Of a DNA stretch of 17,995 nt, positions 6,584-14,351 are shown in pieces. How positions within the stretch are numbered: the stretch's first letter is position 1; each line of letters opens with the position of its first letter. This stretch comes from LMDS01 sp039930465 (GTDB taxonomy: Bacteria; Pseudomonadota; Gammaproteobacteria; Burkholderiales; Burkholderiaceae_C). Position numbers and translations under genes: made by a program. The notes beneath the pieces were generated by a model that saw only the letters and a program-made list of their open reading frames with translations, did no database searches and was not told the DNA's origin. Where the stretch lies: positions 1 to 17,995 of the forward strand of contig JBDTTU010000090.1 of the NCBI GenBank assembly GCA_039930465.1, written 5' to 3'.

Positions 6584-7591
6584 ATGACCCAACTTTCCTT
6601 TTCGCGCATTGCGCTGGCCGTCGTGGCACTGACAGTGGCGGGCGCTTCGGTCGCCGCCGACCAGCCGGTGATCGGCCTGATCACCAAGACCGACACCAAC
6701 CCCTTCTTCGTGAAAATGAAAGAAGGCGCGCAAGCGGCGGCCACTGCCAAGGGCGCCAAGCTGCTGAGCGCGGCCGGCAAGACCGACGGCGACAACGCCG
6801 GCCAGGTCACGGCCATCGAAAACATGATTGCGGGTGGCGCCAAGACCATCCTGATCACGCCGAGCGACTCGAAGGCGATCGTTCCGGCGATCAAAAAAGC
6901 GCAGGCCAAGGGCGTGATGTTCATCGCGCTCGACAGCCCCGCCGACCCGGTCGACGCAACCGACGCCCTCTTCGCCACCGACAACTACAAGGCCGGCGTG
7001 TTGATCGGCCAGTACGCCAAGGCAGCGATGGCGGGCAAGCCCGCGAAGATCGCGACACTCGACCTGTTCCCCGGCCACCCGGTGGGCGCGCAGCGCCACA
7101 ACGGCTTCATGTCGGGCTTCGGCCTGGCAGCCGCCGACGCGAAGAGCAACGAGCTCTCGAAGTCGGCCGAGATCGTGTGCATGGCCGACAGCTTCGGCGA
7201 TCAGGCCAAGGGCCAGACCGCGATGGAAAACTGCCTGCAGAAGAACCCCGACATCAACCTCGTCTACACGATCAATGAGCCGGCCGCGGCCGGCGCGCAC
7301 CAGGCGCTGAAGTCGGCGGGCAAGGACAAGGGCGTGATCATCGTCTCGGTCGATGGCGGCTGCGCTGGTGTGAAGAACGTGAAGTCCGGCGTGATCGCCG
7401 CCACCTCGCAGCAGTACCCCTTGAAGATGGCGTCGATGGGTGTGGACGCCGGCATCGACTACGCCAAGGGCGGCAAGAAGGCGAAGGGCTACACCGACAC
7501 CGGCGTGACGCTGATCAGCGACAAGCCGATGAAGGGCGTCGACAGCAAGGACACGAAGTTCGGCCTCGACAACTGCTGGGGCAACAAGTGA
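6584..7591 (+). CDS. frcB: Periplasmic sugar-binding protein of an ABC transporter (FrcB-like)
   Basis: This is a solute-binding protein of 335 residues from the periplasmic binding protein family of ribose/fructose-type transporters. A Sec signal peptide (about residues 1-25) ends ASVAA before DQPVIGLITKTDTNPFF. Family blocks follow: MKEGAQAAATAKGAKL, IENMIAGGAKTILITPSDSKAI, FIALDSPADPVDATDALFATDNYKAG, and late in the chain VIIVSVDGGCAGVKNVKSG. Length and blocks resemble FrcB of the rhizobial fructose transporter. GGAG lies 8 bases before the ATG at 6584. It is first in a five-gene operon and behind the strong promoter, as expected for an abundant binding protein. Fructose is the best guess for the ligand, with ribose, mannose or related sugars possible. 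Confidence 0.92.
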   Translation: MTQLSFSRIALAVVALTVAGASVAADQPVIGLITKTDTNPFFVKMKEGAQAAATAKGAKLLSAAGKTDGDNAGQVTAIENMIAGGAKTILITPSDSKAIVPAIKKAQAKGVMFIALDSPADPVDATDALFATDNYKAGVLIGQYAKAAMAGKPAKIATLDLFPGHPVGAQRHNGFMSGFGLAAADAKSNELSKSAEIVCMADSFGDQAKGQTAMENCLQKNPDINLVYTINEPAAAGAHQALKSAGKDKGVIIVSVDGGCAGVKNVKSGVIAATSQQYPLKMASMGVDAGIDYAKGGKKAKGYTDTGVTLISDKPMKGVDSKDTKFGLDNCWGNK

Positions 7592-7607
7592 GCTGAGCGA
7601 GCTGAAT

Positions 7608-7634
7608 GCGGGCTGCACGCAGAAGGCGGCCCGC
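7608..7634 (+). other. Intercistronic hairpin between the binding-protein and permease genes
   Basis: GCGGGC and GCCCGC pair across a 15-base loop in the 67-base gap. Such hairpins often protect the upstream message and let the binding protein be made in excess of the permease. There is no T-run, so this is not a simple terminator. Confidence 0.4.
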
Positions 7635-7658
7635 CGCACAACACCGGACGGAGACACC

Positions 7659-8618
7659 ATGTCGAACAAACCCCCTTCGAAGATCAACATTGCCAGCCTC
7701 GGGCCCGTCATCGCGCTGGCGCTGGCGTGCGGGTTCTTTGCGACCCAGAGCGACCGCTTCCTGTCGATCCAGAACTTCTCGCTGATCCTGCAGCAGGTGA
7801 TGGTCGTGGGCACCATCGCGATCGGCCAGACCTTGATCATCCTCACGGCCGGCATCGATCTGTCTTGCGGCATGGTGATGGCGCTCGGTGGCATCGTGAT
7901 GACCAAGCTCGCGGTGGGTTCGGGCATGAATGCCTACCTGGCAATCGTCTGCGGGCTGCTCGCGTGCATGGCCTTCGGCCTGCTCAACGGCCTGCTCGTC
8001 ACGCGCATCAAGCTGCCGCCGTTCATCGTGACGCTGGGCACGATGAACATCGCTTTTGCGATCACGCAGCTCTACTCCGGTGCGCAAACCATCACCGACC
8101 TGCCGCCCGAGATGACCTTCTTCGGCAACACCGTGAGCCTGGGCAGTGCGGCCTTCAACTACGGCACCGTGTTCATGATCGCGATGTACGCCTTCATGTG
8201 GTGGGGCCTGCGTGAGACGCAGCCCGGTCGCCACGTCTATGCCGTGGGCAACAACCCCGAAGCAACGCGCCTGACCGGCATTGCCACCGACAAGGTGCTG
8301 GTCGGGGTCTACGTGACTGCGGGCCTGTTCTACGGCATCGCTTCGTTGCTGTCGGTGGCGCGTACCGGCGTGGGCGACCCGAACGCGGGGCAGACAGAGA
8401 ACCTCGACGCCATCACCGCCGTGGTGCTGGGCGGCACCAGCCTGTTCGGTGGCCGCGGCATCATTCTCGGGAGCCTGCTGGGCGCGCTGATCGTCGGCGT
8501 GTTTCGCAACGGCCTCACGCTGATGGGCGTGCCTTCGGTCTACCAGGTGCTGATCACGGGGGTGCTCGTGATCCTGGCCGTGACCACCGACCAACTCTCG
8601 CGCAAGGGAGCCCGCTGA
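7659..8618 (+). CDS. frcC: Sugar ABC transporter permease (FrcC-like)
   Basis: This inner-membrane permease of 319 residues belongs to the branched-chain/ribose-type permease family (BPD_transp_2). It has about eight to ten hydrophobic segments. Diagnostic blocks are GQTLIILTAGIDLSCG near residue 60, LPPFIVTLGTMNIAFA, YAVGNNPEATRLTGI, and LDAITAVVLGGTSLFGGRG near residue 250, the loop that contacts the ATPase. The ATG at 7659 is preceded by GGACGGAGA. It follows the binding-protein gene by 67 bases, and its TGA overlaps the ATG of the ATPase gene by one base. A single permease gene implies a homodimer in the membrane. Substrate assignment follows the binding protein. Confidence 0.93.
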   Translation: MSNKPPSKINIASLGPVIALALACGFFATQSDRFLSIQNFSLILQQVMVVGTIAIGQTLIILTAGIDLSCGMVMALGGIVMTKLAVGSGMNAYLAIVCGLLACMAFGLLNGLLVTRIKLPPFIVTLGTMNIAFAITQLYSGAQTITDLPPEMTFFGNTVSLGSAAFNYGTVFMIAMYAFMWWGLRETQPGRHVYAVGNNPEATRLTGIATDKVLVGVYVTAGLFYGIASLLSVARTGVGDPNAGQTENLDAITAVVLGGTSLFGGRGIILGSLLGALIVGVFRNGLTLMGVPSVYQVLITGVLVILAVTTDQLSRKGAR

Positions 8619-9427
8619 TGAACACGCCAACCCAAACCAACGGCGCCCCGAGGCTCGTGATGGAAGCGCGCGGCCTGGTCAAGCGCTACGGCCAGGTCAC
8701 CGCGCTCGACGGCGCCGACTTCGAGCTGCGCGCCGGCGAGATCATGGCCGTGATCGGCGACAACGGCGCCGGCAAGTCTTCACTGATCAAGGCGCTGTCG
8801 GGCGCAACCATTCCCGACGAAGGATCGGTGTTCCTCGACGGCAAGATGATCCACTTCAAGTCGCCGATCGACGCGCGCCGCGAAGGCATCGAAACGGTGT
8901 ACCAAGACCTGGCCGTCGCCCCTGCGATGACGATCGCCGAAAACCTGTTCCTCGGTCGCGAGATCATCAAGCCCGGCTTCATCAGTCGGCTGCTGCGCAT
9001 CATCGACAAGAAGAAGATGCTGGAAGAAAGCATCACCCGCATGAACGACCTGAAGGTCGGTATCCGCTCGATGACGCAGGCGGTCGAAACGCTCTCGGGC
9101 GGGCAGCGCCAGTGCGTGGCGGTGTCGCGCGCGGCGGCTTTTGCCGAGCACGTGGTGATTCTCGACGAGCCCACCGCCGCACTCGGCGTGAAAGAAGGCA
9201 ACATGGTGCTGGAGCTGATCCGCCGCGTGCGCGACAAAGGCCTGCCGGTGATCCTGATCAGCCACAACATGCCACACGTGTTCGAGATCGCCGACCGCAT
9301 CCACATCGCGCGGCTGGGCAAGCGGGCCTGCATCGTCAACCCCAAGACCATCAGCATGAGCGACACGGTGGCGGTGATGACGGGTGCGAAACGCCCCGAC
9401 GAGCTGCCGGCCGAAGCGCTGGCATGA
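8618..9427 (+). CDS. frcA: Sugar ABC transporter ATP-binding protein (FrcA-like, single domain)
   Basis: This ATPase of 269 residues would energise the sugar importer. The Walker A motif GDNGAGKSS is at residues 47-55, the Q-loop glutamine is Q96, the signature LSGGQ is at 159-163, Walker B VVILDEP at 179-185, and the H-loop histidine is H216. All catalytic residues are present. Unlike RbsA or XylG, which fuse two ATPase domains in about 500 residues, it holds one domain and should dimerise, as FrcA does. The start at 8618 overlaps the permease stop by one base, so translation is coupled. The last 50 residues (RACIVNPKTISMSDTVAVMTG) are the usual C-terminal end of this subfamily. Confidence 0.93.
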   Translation: MNTPTQTNGAPRLVMEARGLVKRYGQVTALDGADFELRAGEIMAVIGDNGAGKSSLIKALSGATIPDEGSVFLDGKMIHFKSPIDARREGIETVYQDLAVAPAMTIAENLFLGREIIKPGFISRLLRIIDKKKMLEESITRMNDLKVGIRSMTQAVETLSGGQRQCVAVSRAAAFAEHVVILDEPTAALGVKEGNMVLELIRRVRDKGLPVILISHNMPHVFEIADRIHIARLGKRACIVNPKTISMSDTVAVMTGAKRPDELPAEALA

Positions 9428-9452
9428 CGCGTCTGCGCATGAGGGGCCGACC

Positions 9453-9911
9453 GTGCTGAAGAACATCGACCCGCTGCTCACTCCCGAGCTGCTCAAGGTG
9501 CTGTGCGAAATGGGCCACGGCGATGAAGTCGTGCTGGCCGACGCCAATTTCACTGCACAAACGCTCGGCCGTGGCCGCATCGTGCTGCGCCTGCCAGGCG
9601 CCGACATGCAGCGCGCCTGCGGTGCGGTGTTGTCGGTGTTGCCGCTCGACGAATCGGTGCCGCAGCCTGCTGCCTACATGCAGGTCGGGGGTTCGGCTCC
9701 CGGCTATCGCTCGGGGTTGCAACGTGACTTGATCGCGCGTGCCGCGTTGGCCGACCCGGCGTGCGACGAGAGCAAGTGGGAGAGCGTGGAGCGCTTCGCT
9801 TTCTACGAGCGTGCGGCGCGCGCTTACGCGATCGTGCAAACTGGCGAGATGCAGGCATGGGCCAACGTGATGTTCAAGAAGGGCGTGATCGCCGATCGGT
9901 TGATCGTGTGA
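9453..9911 (+). CDS. RbsD/FucU-family sugar mutarotase
   Basis: This cytoplasmic protein of 152 residues should speed the conversion between anomers or ring forms of the imported sugar before phosphorylation. The family motif is near the N-terminus: LCEMGHGDEVVLADANF, with the conserved histidine at H22. The C-terminal half has the FucU-like ERFAFYERAARAYAIVQTGE and KKGVIADRLIV. Its length is close to that of FucU, which favours the FucU branch. A GTG at 9453 is chosen because GAGGGG stands 6 bases upstream and the product starts LKNIDPLLTPELL, as relatives do; an ATG at 9384 in the same frame would overlap the ATPase gene. It lies 25 bases after the ATPase gene and overlaps the regulator start by 4 bases. 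Confidence 0.88.
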   Translation: MLKNIDPLLTPELLKVLCEMGHGDEVVLADANFTAQTLGRGRIVLRLPGADMQRACGAVLSVLPLDESVPQPAAYMQVGGSAPGYRSGLQRDLIARAALADPACDESKWESVERFAFYERAARAYAIVQTGEMQAWANVMFKKGVIADRLIV

Positions 9912-11155
9912 GCGGCGTGTCCGGCGCCGACCTGCTCGAGCGCGACGCGTCGGCGGCGCGGCTGCGCCCGCGCGGCTCGAACCACGTGGGCATGCGCCAG
10001 TTCAACGAGCGTGTGGTGCTGCAGTCGATCCGCCTGCATGGCAGCCTGCCCAAGGCCGACATCGCGCGCCTGACCAAGCTCACGCCGCAGACCGTGCAGG
10101 TCATCATCGCGCGGCTCGAAGCCGACGGCCTGGTGCACAAGCTCGCGCCGCTGCGCGGCAAGGTCGGTCAGCCGTCGGTGCCGATGGCGCTCGACGCCGA
10201 CGGCGCGTTTTCGATCGGCATCAAGATCGGCCGGCGCAACATGGACATGCTGCTGCTCGACTTCGCCGGCCAGGTGCGCGAGCGTCTGTCGCTGAGCTAC
10301 GAATTCCCCGACCCCGACACACTGTTCGGCGACATCGAAGCCCGCCTCAAACAGTTGCGTTTGCGCCTGCCTGTGGCCCTGCGCTCGCGGCTGCACGGTG
10401 TGGGCCTGGCGGCGCCGCTCTCGCTCGGCGGCTGGCAGGCGGTGCTTGGCATCGAGCCGCGCCAGGCCGCGAAGTGGGCACACATCGACATCCGCGAACG
10501 GGTGGCGGCCATGACCGAGCTGCCGGTCGAGTTCGTGAAGGACACGGCCGCGGCGTGCGTGGCCGAACTGGTGGCCGGGCGCGGCCGCAGCATCAGCAGC
10601 TTTTTGTACGTGTTCTTCGACACCTTCATCGGCGGCGGCCTTGTGATCGACAGCCACCTGCGCGCCGGCATCAACGGCAACGCGGGCGCGGTCGGCTCGC
10701 TGCCGATGGGCCTGGCGCGACCGGGTGGCGCTGGCGCGCCGCACCAGTTGTTGAGCCAGGCATCGCTGATCAACCTCGAAGCGCGTTTCACCGCGGCCGG
10801 GCTCGACGCCAGCGCCGCGACCGACCTGCGCGCGATGCAGCGCCCGTGGTGGGAACACACCGACCTGTGGCTGCGCGACGCCGCGCCGGCCGTTGCCTTC
10901 GCCGTGAATTCCGCCGCCTGCCTGCTCGATCTGGAAGGCGTGATCATCGACGGCTCGTTCAGCCGCGAGTTGCTGCGCGCCACACTGACCGCGGTGAACC
11001 ATTCGCTCGACCAGTACAGCTGGGAAGGCGTGGCGCGCCCGGCCGTGCTCGAAGGGGCGATCGGCTCCGACGCGCGCGCGATGGGCGGTGCGCTGCTGCC
11101 GCTGTACGCCAACTTCGCACCCGACCGCGACCTGTTCCTGAAGCTCGCCGAGTAG
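9908..11155 (+). CDS. ROK-family transcriptional regulator (probable repressor of the sugar operon)
   Basis: This is a protein of 415 residues with an N-terminal winged helix-turn-helix and a C-terminal ROK sugar-binding domain. The DNA-binding part spans about residues 22-80: RGSNHVGMRQFNERVVLQSI, LPKADIARLTKLTPQTVQVI, ARLEADGLV. The ROK domain starts near IGIKIGRRNMDMLLLDFAG. Two hallmarks are degraded: the zinc-site cysteines usually found after the G-x-x-GEIGH segment are absent (here NAGAVGSLPMG), and the GTGIGGG loop reads FDTFIGGG. It is therefore a regulator and not a sugar kinase. The GTG at 9908 overlaps the mutarotase stop (GTGA). It probably binds the palindrome upstream of the operon and is released by the sugar or its phosphate; being in the operon, it would be autoregulated. 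Confidence 0.9.
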   Translation: MSGVSGADLLERDASAARLRPRGSNHVGMRQFNERVVLQSIRLHGSLPKADIARLTKLTPQTVQVIIARLEADGLVHKLAPLRGKVGQPSVPMALDADGAFSIGIKIGRRNMDMLLLDFAGQVRERLSLSYEFPDPDTLFGDIEARLKQLRLRLPVALRSRLHGVGLAAPLSLGGWQAVLGIEPRQAAKWAHIDIRERVAAMTELPVEFVKDTAAACVAELVAGRGRSISSFLYVFFDTFIGGGLVIDSHLRAGINGNAGAVGSLPMGLARPGGAGAPHQLLSQASLINLEARFTAAGLDASAATDLRAMQRPWWEHTDLWLRDAAPAVAFAVNSAACLLDLEGVIIDGSFSRELLRATLTAVNHSLDQYSWEGVARPAVLEGAIGSDARAMGGALLPLYANFAPDRDLFLKLAE

Positions 11156-11161
11156 CCGAAG

Positions 11162-11177
11162 ACGATCAGTCGATCGT
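11162..11177. terminator. Small inverted repeat between convergent genes
   Basis: ACGATC and GATCGT form a 6-bp stem with a 4-base loop, overlapping the stop codon of the minus-strand glycosyltransferase gene and 6 bases after the stop of the ROK gene. Without T-runs it is only a candidate bidirectional terminator. Confidence 0.25.
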
Positions 11178-13013
11178 GATGTCGGCGGGTGGCAGGCCCT
11201 GTGCGTGACGCGCCTGCGCGGCCACGATCGTGGCATCGAGCCGGCGTGCCTGAGCCGCGATCTGGAACGGCGAGAACTGCGCACGGCTGCCGGCCAGTTG
11301 CGCGCGGTAGGCGCGCCGCGCTTCGCCAGACTGCATCAAGGTGAGCGCGTGTCGTTCGTATTCGGCGGCGTTGTGGGCCACCCACCTGCCGGCGCCGTGC
11401 TGCCGCAGCAGCGTGGCGCCGATGCGCTGCGCCACCCGCGTGCCTTCGAGCGTGACGACCGGCACGCCGGCACACAGCGTGTCGAGGATCGAGGTGTGGC
11501 CGTTGTAGTCCCAGGCGTCGAGGTACAGATCGGCCAGCGCCGATCGCGCGAGGTGCGCCGCATGCCCGGCGCTGGCGGCGAACACCAGCCGCCCGGGCGC
11601 GATGCCCTGCGCTGCGAACCATGCCTGCCACAGGGTCGCCTGCAGGGGGTGGGTCTGATGCAGCCACAAGACTGCGGCCGGCACCTGCAGTAGCAGCCGG
11701 GCCCACGCCGCGGCAAGCGCGGGGCCGATCTTGGTGGCGCCGTTGAAGACCGACACCACCACGGCGTCGTCGGCCAGGCCGTGCTCGTGGCGGGTGGTGC
11801 GCGTGTCGATCGCGGCCGCGCTGTAGGCATAGGCACTGCCGCGCCAACGGATCGTGGCTTCGCGCGCCGGCGGGTCGCAAGCCACATCGCTGTCGTCGGC
11901 GATGCGGTAGTGCGCCAGGCCACCGGTGCTGGAGCAAAAGCTCAGGTAGCTGATGACCACGGGCACCGTGCTGGCGCGGCACACGGTGGCAAGCCAGTCC
12001 ATGTCCCAGTCGGGCATGACGATCAGCACGTCGATGCGGTCGCGCGCAATGATGTCAGCGGCCTGCGTGGCATCGGCCGGCAGGCCGCGTACCGTGTCGC
12101 AGCCCTGCACCAGCAGCTCGGCCGGGTCGAGCGTGCGGCCCGGAGCAAAGCCGTAGGCGAAAAGTTCGAAGCGGCGGTGGTCCTGCGCGGCCGGGATGCC
12201 GCCCATCAGCACCAGCGTGGCGTGGGCGCCCATGCGCTGCGAAAGATAGCCCACGCGCAGCCGAGCATCGGCCGCGAGGGAGCGCGGCGTGGCGCTGCGT
12301 GGCCAGGCGTCGGCCATGCGATCGACCAGCGCCACGTGCGCGCTTTCATCGGCGCTGAAGAGCAGCGACAGGTAGCGCAGCGGCTGCCACACGCAGGGCA
12401 TCGGCCGGCTTGACAGGGTTTGCAAGGTCGAAACAAGGGCGTCGCGCCCGGCCCAGACGCCGGCCATTTGCTGCTCGTACAGCAGGAACGCGCGCAGCAG
12501 CGCGCTCTGCCAGCCGCTGACGACCAGAGCGGCCGCCGCCGGGCCCAACAAGGCTGTCGTGAAGGCGTGCAGCTCCGGGGCCGTCAGGGTGGCGGCGACG
12601 CGGGCCGAGCCCGAGTCGTCGCCGACCAGCGCCAGAAGGAGCGCCTCGCAGGTGGCCAGCAAGGGGTGCGGCCCGACCCTTTGGCGGGCGCTTCGAAGTG
12701 CGGCGTCGAAGGCCGCAGTTTCATGCAGCAGCAGCTGCGGTACGAGGCAGGCTTGCCACGCGCCAAGCTCGTGCGGGTGAATACGACACCAGCGCTCACC
12801 CACCACCAGTGCCCAGTCCCAGCGCTGGGCCAGCATGCTGGCGCGCCAGGCGGCTTCGAGCGCGGGGTCGTGATCGGGGTCGATGCGCAACGCGGCGCGC
12901 GAGAGGGCCAGTGCGGCCGCGCTGTCGTTGGACGCAAGAGCGGAGTTCGCCTGCGCAACCAGCGCGTCGAGCCGGCCCGGGGCTGCCGCGCCCGTCGAAT
13001 CGGGTGTCGTCAA
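11166..13013 (-). CDS. GT41-family glycosyltransferase, O-GlcNAc-transferase (SPINDLY/OGT)-like
   Basis: This is a putative cytoplasmic nucleotide-sugar glycosyltransferase of 615 residues. The N-terminal 110 residues are alanine-rich helical repeats of TPR type (ALALSRAALRIDPDHDPALE). The C-terminal half matches the OGT catalytic domain: VGYLSQRMGAHATLVLM (H264, in the place of the conserved OGT histidine), YLSFCSSTGGLAHYRIADD, VFNGATKIGPALAAAW (K428, the usual UDP-contacting lysine), VPAAVLWL, ADLYLDAWDYNGHTSILDTLCAGVPVVTL. The chosen start is TTG at 13013, which overlaps the stop of the upstream hydroxylase gene by 4 bases (TTGA); the next ATG is about 60 codons in and would cut the repeats. 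The frame is open to 13187, inside the hydroxylase gene. Relatives glycosylate proteins; the acceptor and sugar here are unknown. Confidence 0.85.
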   Translation of the reverse strand: MTTPDSTGAAAPGRLDALVAQANSALASNDSAAALALSRAALRIDPDHDPALEAAWRASMLAQRWDWALVVGERWCRIHPHELGAWQACLVPQLLLHETAAFDAALRSARQRVGPHPLLATCEALLLALVGDDSGSARVAATLTAPELHAFTTALLGPAAAALVVSGWQSALLRAFLLYEQQMAGVWAGRDALVSTLQTLSSRPMPCVWQPLRYLSLLFSADESAHVALVDRMADAWPRSATPRSLAADARLRVGYLSQRMGAHATLVLMGGIPAAQDHRRFELFAYGFAPGRTLDPAELLVQGCDTVRGLPADATQAADIIARDRIDVLIVMPDWDMDWLATVCRASTVPVVISYLSFCSSTGGLAHYRIADDSDVACDPPAREATIRWRGSAYAYSAAAIDTRTTRHEHGLADDAVVVSVFNGATKIGPALAAAWARLLLQVPAAVLWLHQTHPLQATLWQAWFAAQGIAPGRLVFAASAGHAAHLARSALADLYLDAWDYNGHTSILDTLCAGVPVVTLEGTRVAQRIGATLLRQHGAGRWVAHNAAEYERHALTLMQSGEARRAYRAQLAGSRAQFSPFQIAAQARRLDATIVAAQARHAQGLPPADITID

Positions 13014-14221
13014 CGCGAGCCGAACATCATCTGCCGCGCGATCGCCGACTTCAGCGGCGACAAGGCCTGCAGCGCCGCGATACCCAGCCCGCGTGCCGCG
13101 CCGGCACCCGGCAGCCGCCAGGTGAAGCTGCGGGCGAGGAAGTCGGTCGCGGCGATCATGGCCCAGCGGTCGGGGCCGCGCTGCCATTCGAGCCGGCGCA
13201 ACACAGCGTCGACGTCGGCGTTGCGCGAGAGTGCCTGCACCAGTTCGAACGCGTCGCGCAGCCCGAGGTTCAGGCCCTGCCCGGCGACAGGGTGCAGCGT
13301 TTGCGCGGCGTTGCCGATGCGCACGGTGCGGCCATCAGTCAGCGTGCGTTCTGCGTTCAGGCCGAGCGGAAACTGCTTCAGCGGGCTGACCGATTCGATG
13401 CGCCCCACGGCCGGGTGAAAGATGTTGTTGAGCACGGCTACGCGCTGCGCGTCGTTCAGTTCACGCACCGGGTCGTCGTTGCTCGGCACGCACCAGACCA
13501 GCCCGGCGCCGCCATCCTTCAGCGGCAAGAGCGCGGCCGGGCCATGGCGCGTGAAGCGTTCGAAAGCGACCCCTGCGGAGCGGGCCGTAGCGGCGGTTTC
13601 GAACTTGACGGTGCCGACCCATGCGGTCTGCAGATAGTCGTGGGTGACCGCCTTGCGCACCTGGTCCGAGAACACACCACCTTCGGCAACCACGACCAGA
13701 TCGAAGCGCTCGGCGATGCCGGCATCCACTTCGACCCCCTGCGCCACCGGCTTGAGCGCCGATACCGGCGCGCCGAAGCGGCTGCACAAACGCTGCGGTT
13801 CGGCCTGCTCGGCCGCCAGCCATTCCTGCTGCAGAGGTGCCACGATGCCGCCGTAGCTCACCACGGCGCCGAGCAGCGGCACCGCTTCGTCGACCGCGCG
13901 GATGCGCAGCTCGGGTTCGCCAAGCCAATCGCCCAGCAGCGGCGGCAGCGAAGGCGCCTGCTGTGACACGTGCACCTCGAGGATCGGTTGCGAGCGCTCG
14001 GCGCGCCACGCGCCCAGCCGCTGCAGCAACTGCACACTGCCGAGCGAGAGCGCCAGCGTGCGTGGGTCGGGTGATACGTCCTTGTCGGCCGGGCGTGCAT
14101 CGAACAGTGTCACGCTCGCGTCGGGCAGGGCGCGGGCCGCGTGGAGCGCCAGCGCCAGCCCCACCGGGCCGGCACCGACAACCGCCAACGTGAGGCCAGG
14201 AAGATTCGATTTGTGTTGCAT
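13010..14221 (-). CDS. UbiH/UbiF/VisC/COQ6-family FAD-dependent hydroxylase
   Basis: This flavoprotein monooxygenase of 403 residues probably hydroxylates the ring in ubiquinone biosynthesis. The FAD-binding Rossmann motif is at residues 13-30 (AVVGAGPVGLALALHAAR), followed by DARPADKD and DPRTLALSLGSVQLLQRLG, typical of the family. The second FAD/NADPH motif reads AEGGVFSDQVR (179-189) and the third RIGNAAQTLHPVAGQGLNLGLRDA (301-324). In both the usual aspartate is replaced (DG to EG, GDAAH to GNAAQ); I recall this variant from other Burkholderiales. The ATG at 14221 gives a normal N-terminus, with only a weak ribosome-binding site. Its stop overlaps the start of the glycosyltransferase gene. 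Which ring position it acts on cannot be told from sequence. Confidence 0.9.
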   Translation of the reverse strand: MQHKSNLPGLTLAVVGAGPVGLALALHAARALPDASVTLFDARPADKDVSPDPRTLALSLGSVQLLQRLGAWRAERSQPILEVHVSQQAPSLPPLLGDWLGEPELRIRAVDEAVPLLGAVVSYGGIVAPLQQEWLAAEQAEPQRLCSRFGAPVSALKPVAQGVEVDAGIAERFDLVVVAEGGVFSDQVRKAVTHDYLQTAWVGTVKFETAATARSAGVAFERFTRHGPAALLPLKDGGAGLVWCVPSNDDPVRELNDAQRVAVLNNIFHPAVGRIESVSPLKQFPLGLNAERTLTDGRTVRIGNAAQTLHPVAGQGLNLGLRDAFELVQALSRNADVDAVLRRLEWQRGPDRWAMIAATDFLARSFTWRLPGAGAARGLGIAALQALSPLKSAIARQMMFGSR

Positions 14222-14257
14222 GGGTCACGCTTTCGAGGCCAATCGTTCCAGGCAAGT

Positions 14258-14282
14258 CCCCCGTGCCGGGGGTTCACGGGGG
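14258..14282. repeat. Inverted repeat in the divergent region between the hydroxylase and PEP-CTERM genes
   Basis: CCCCCGTG (14258-14265) and CACGGGGG (14275-14282) pair perfectly across a 9-base spacer that itself contains GGGGG. It lies 37 bases before the hydroxylase start and 69 bases before the PEP-CTERM start. It could be an operator or a hairpin in the hydroxylase leader. The rest of this 130-base gap shows no clear promoter. Confidence 0.5.
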
Positions 14283-14351
14283 CGCAGGGCTGCTGCACTA
14301 TCCATCTCAGCCCAAAGCTGTTCCTGCAGTACTTACTTGAATCGAGGCGTT

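Noticed and set aside
13014..13187. Upstream extension of the GT41 gene to an ATG at 13187
   Set aside because: The extra residues are Arg/Ala-rich with no OGT similarity and lie wholly inside the hydroxylase gene. The TTG at 13013 overlapping the upstream stop is more sensible.
14280..14293. Possible sigma-54 -24/-12 element (GG-N10-GC) before the PEP-CTERM gene
   Set aside because: Only the GG and GC cores match; the flanking consensus TGGCACG and TTGCA is missing, and such cores are common by chance in GC-rich DNA.
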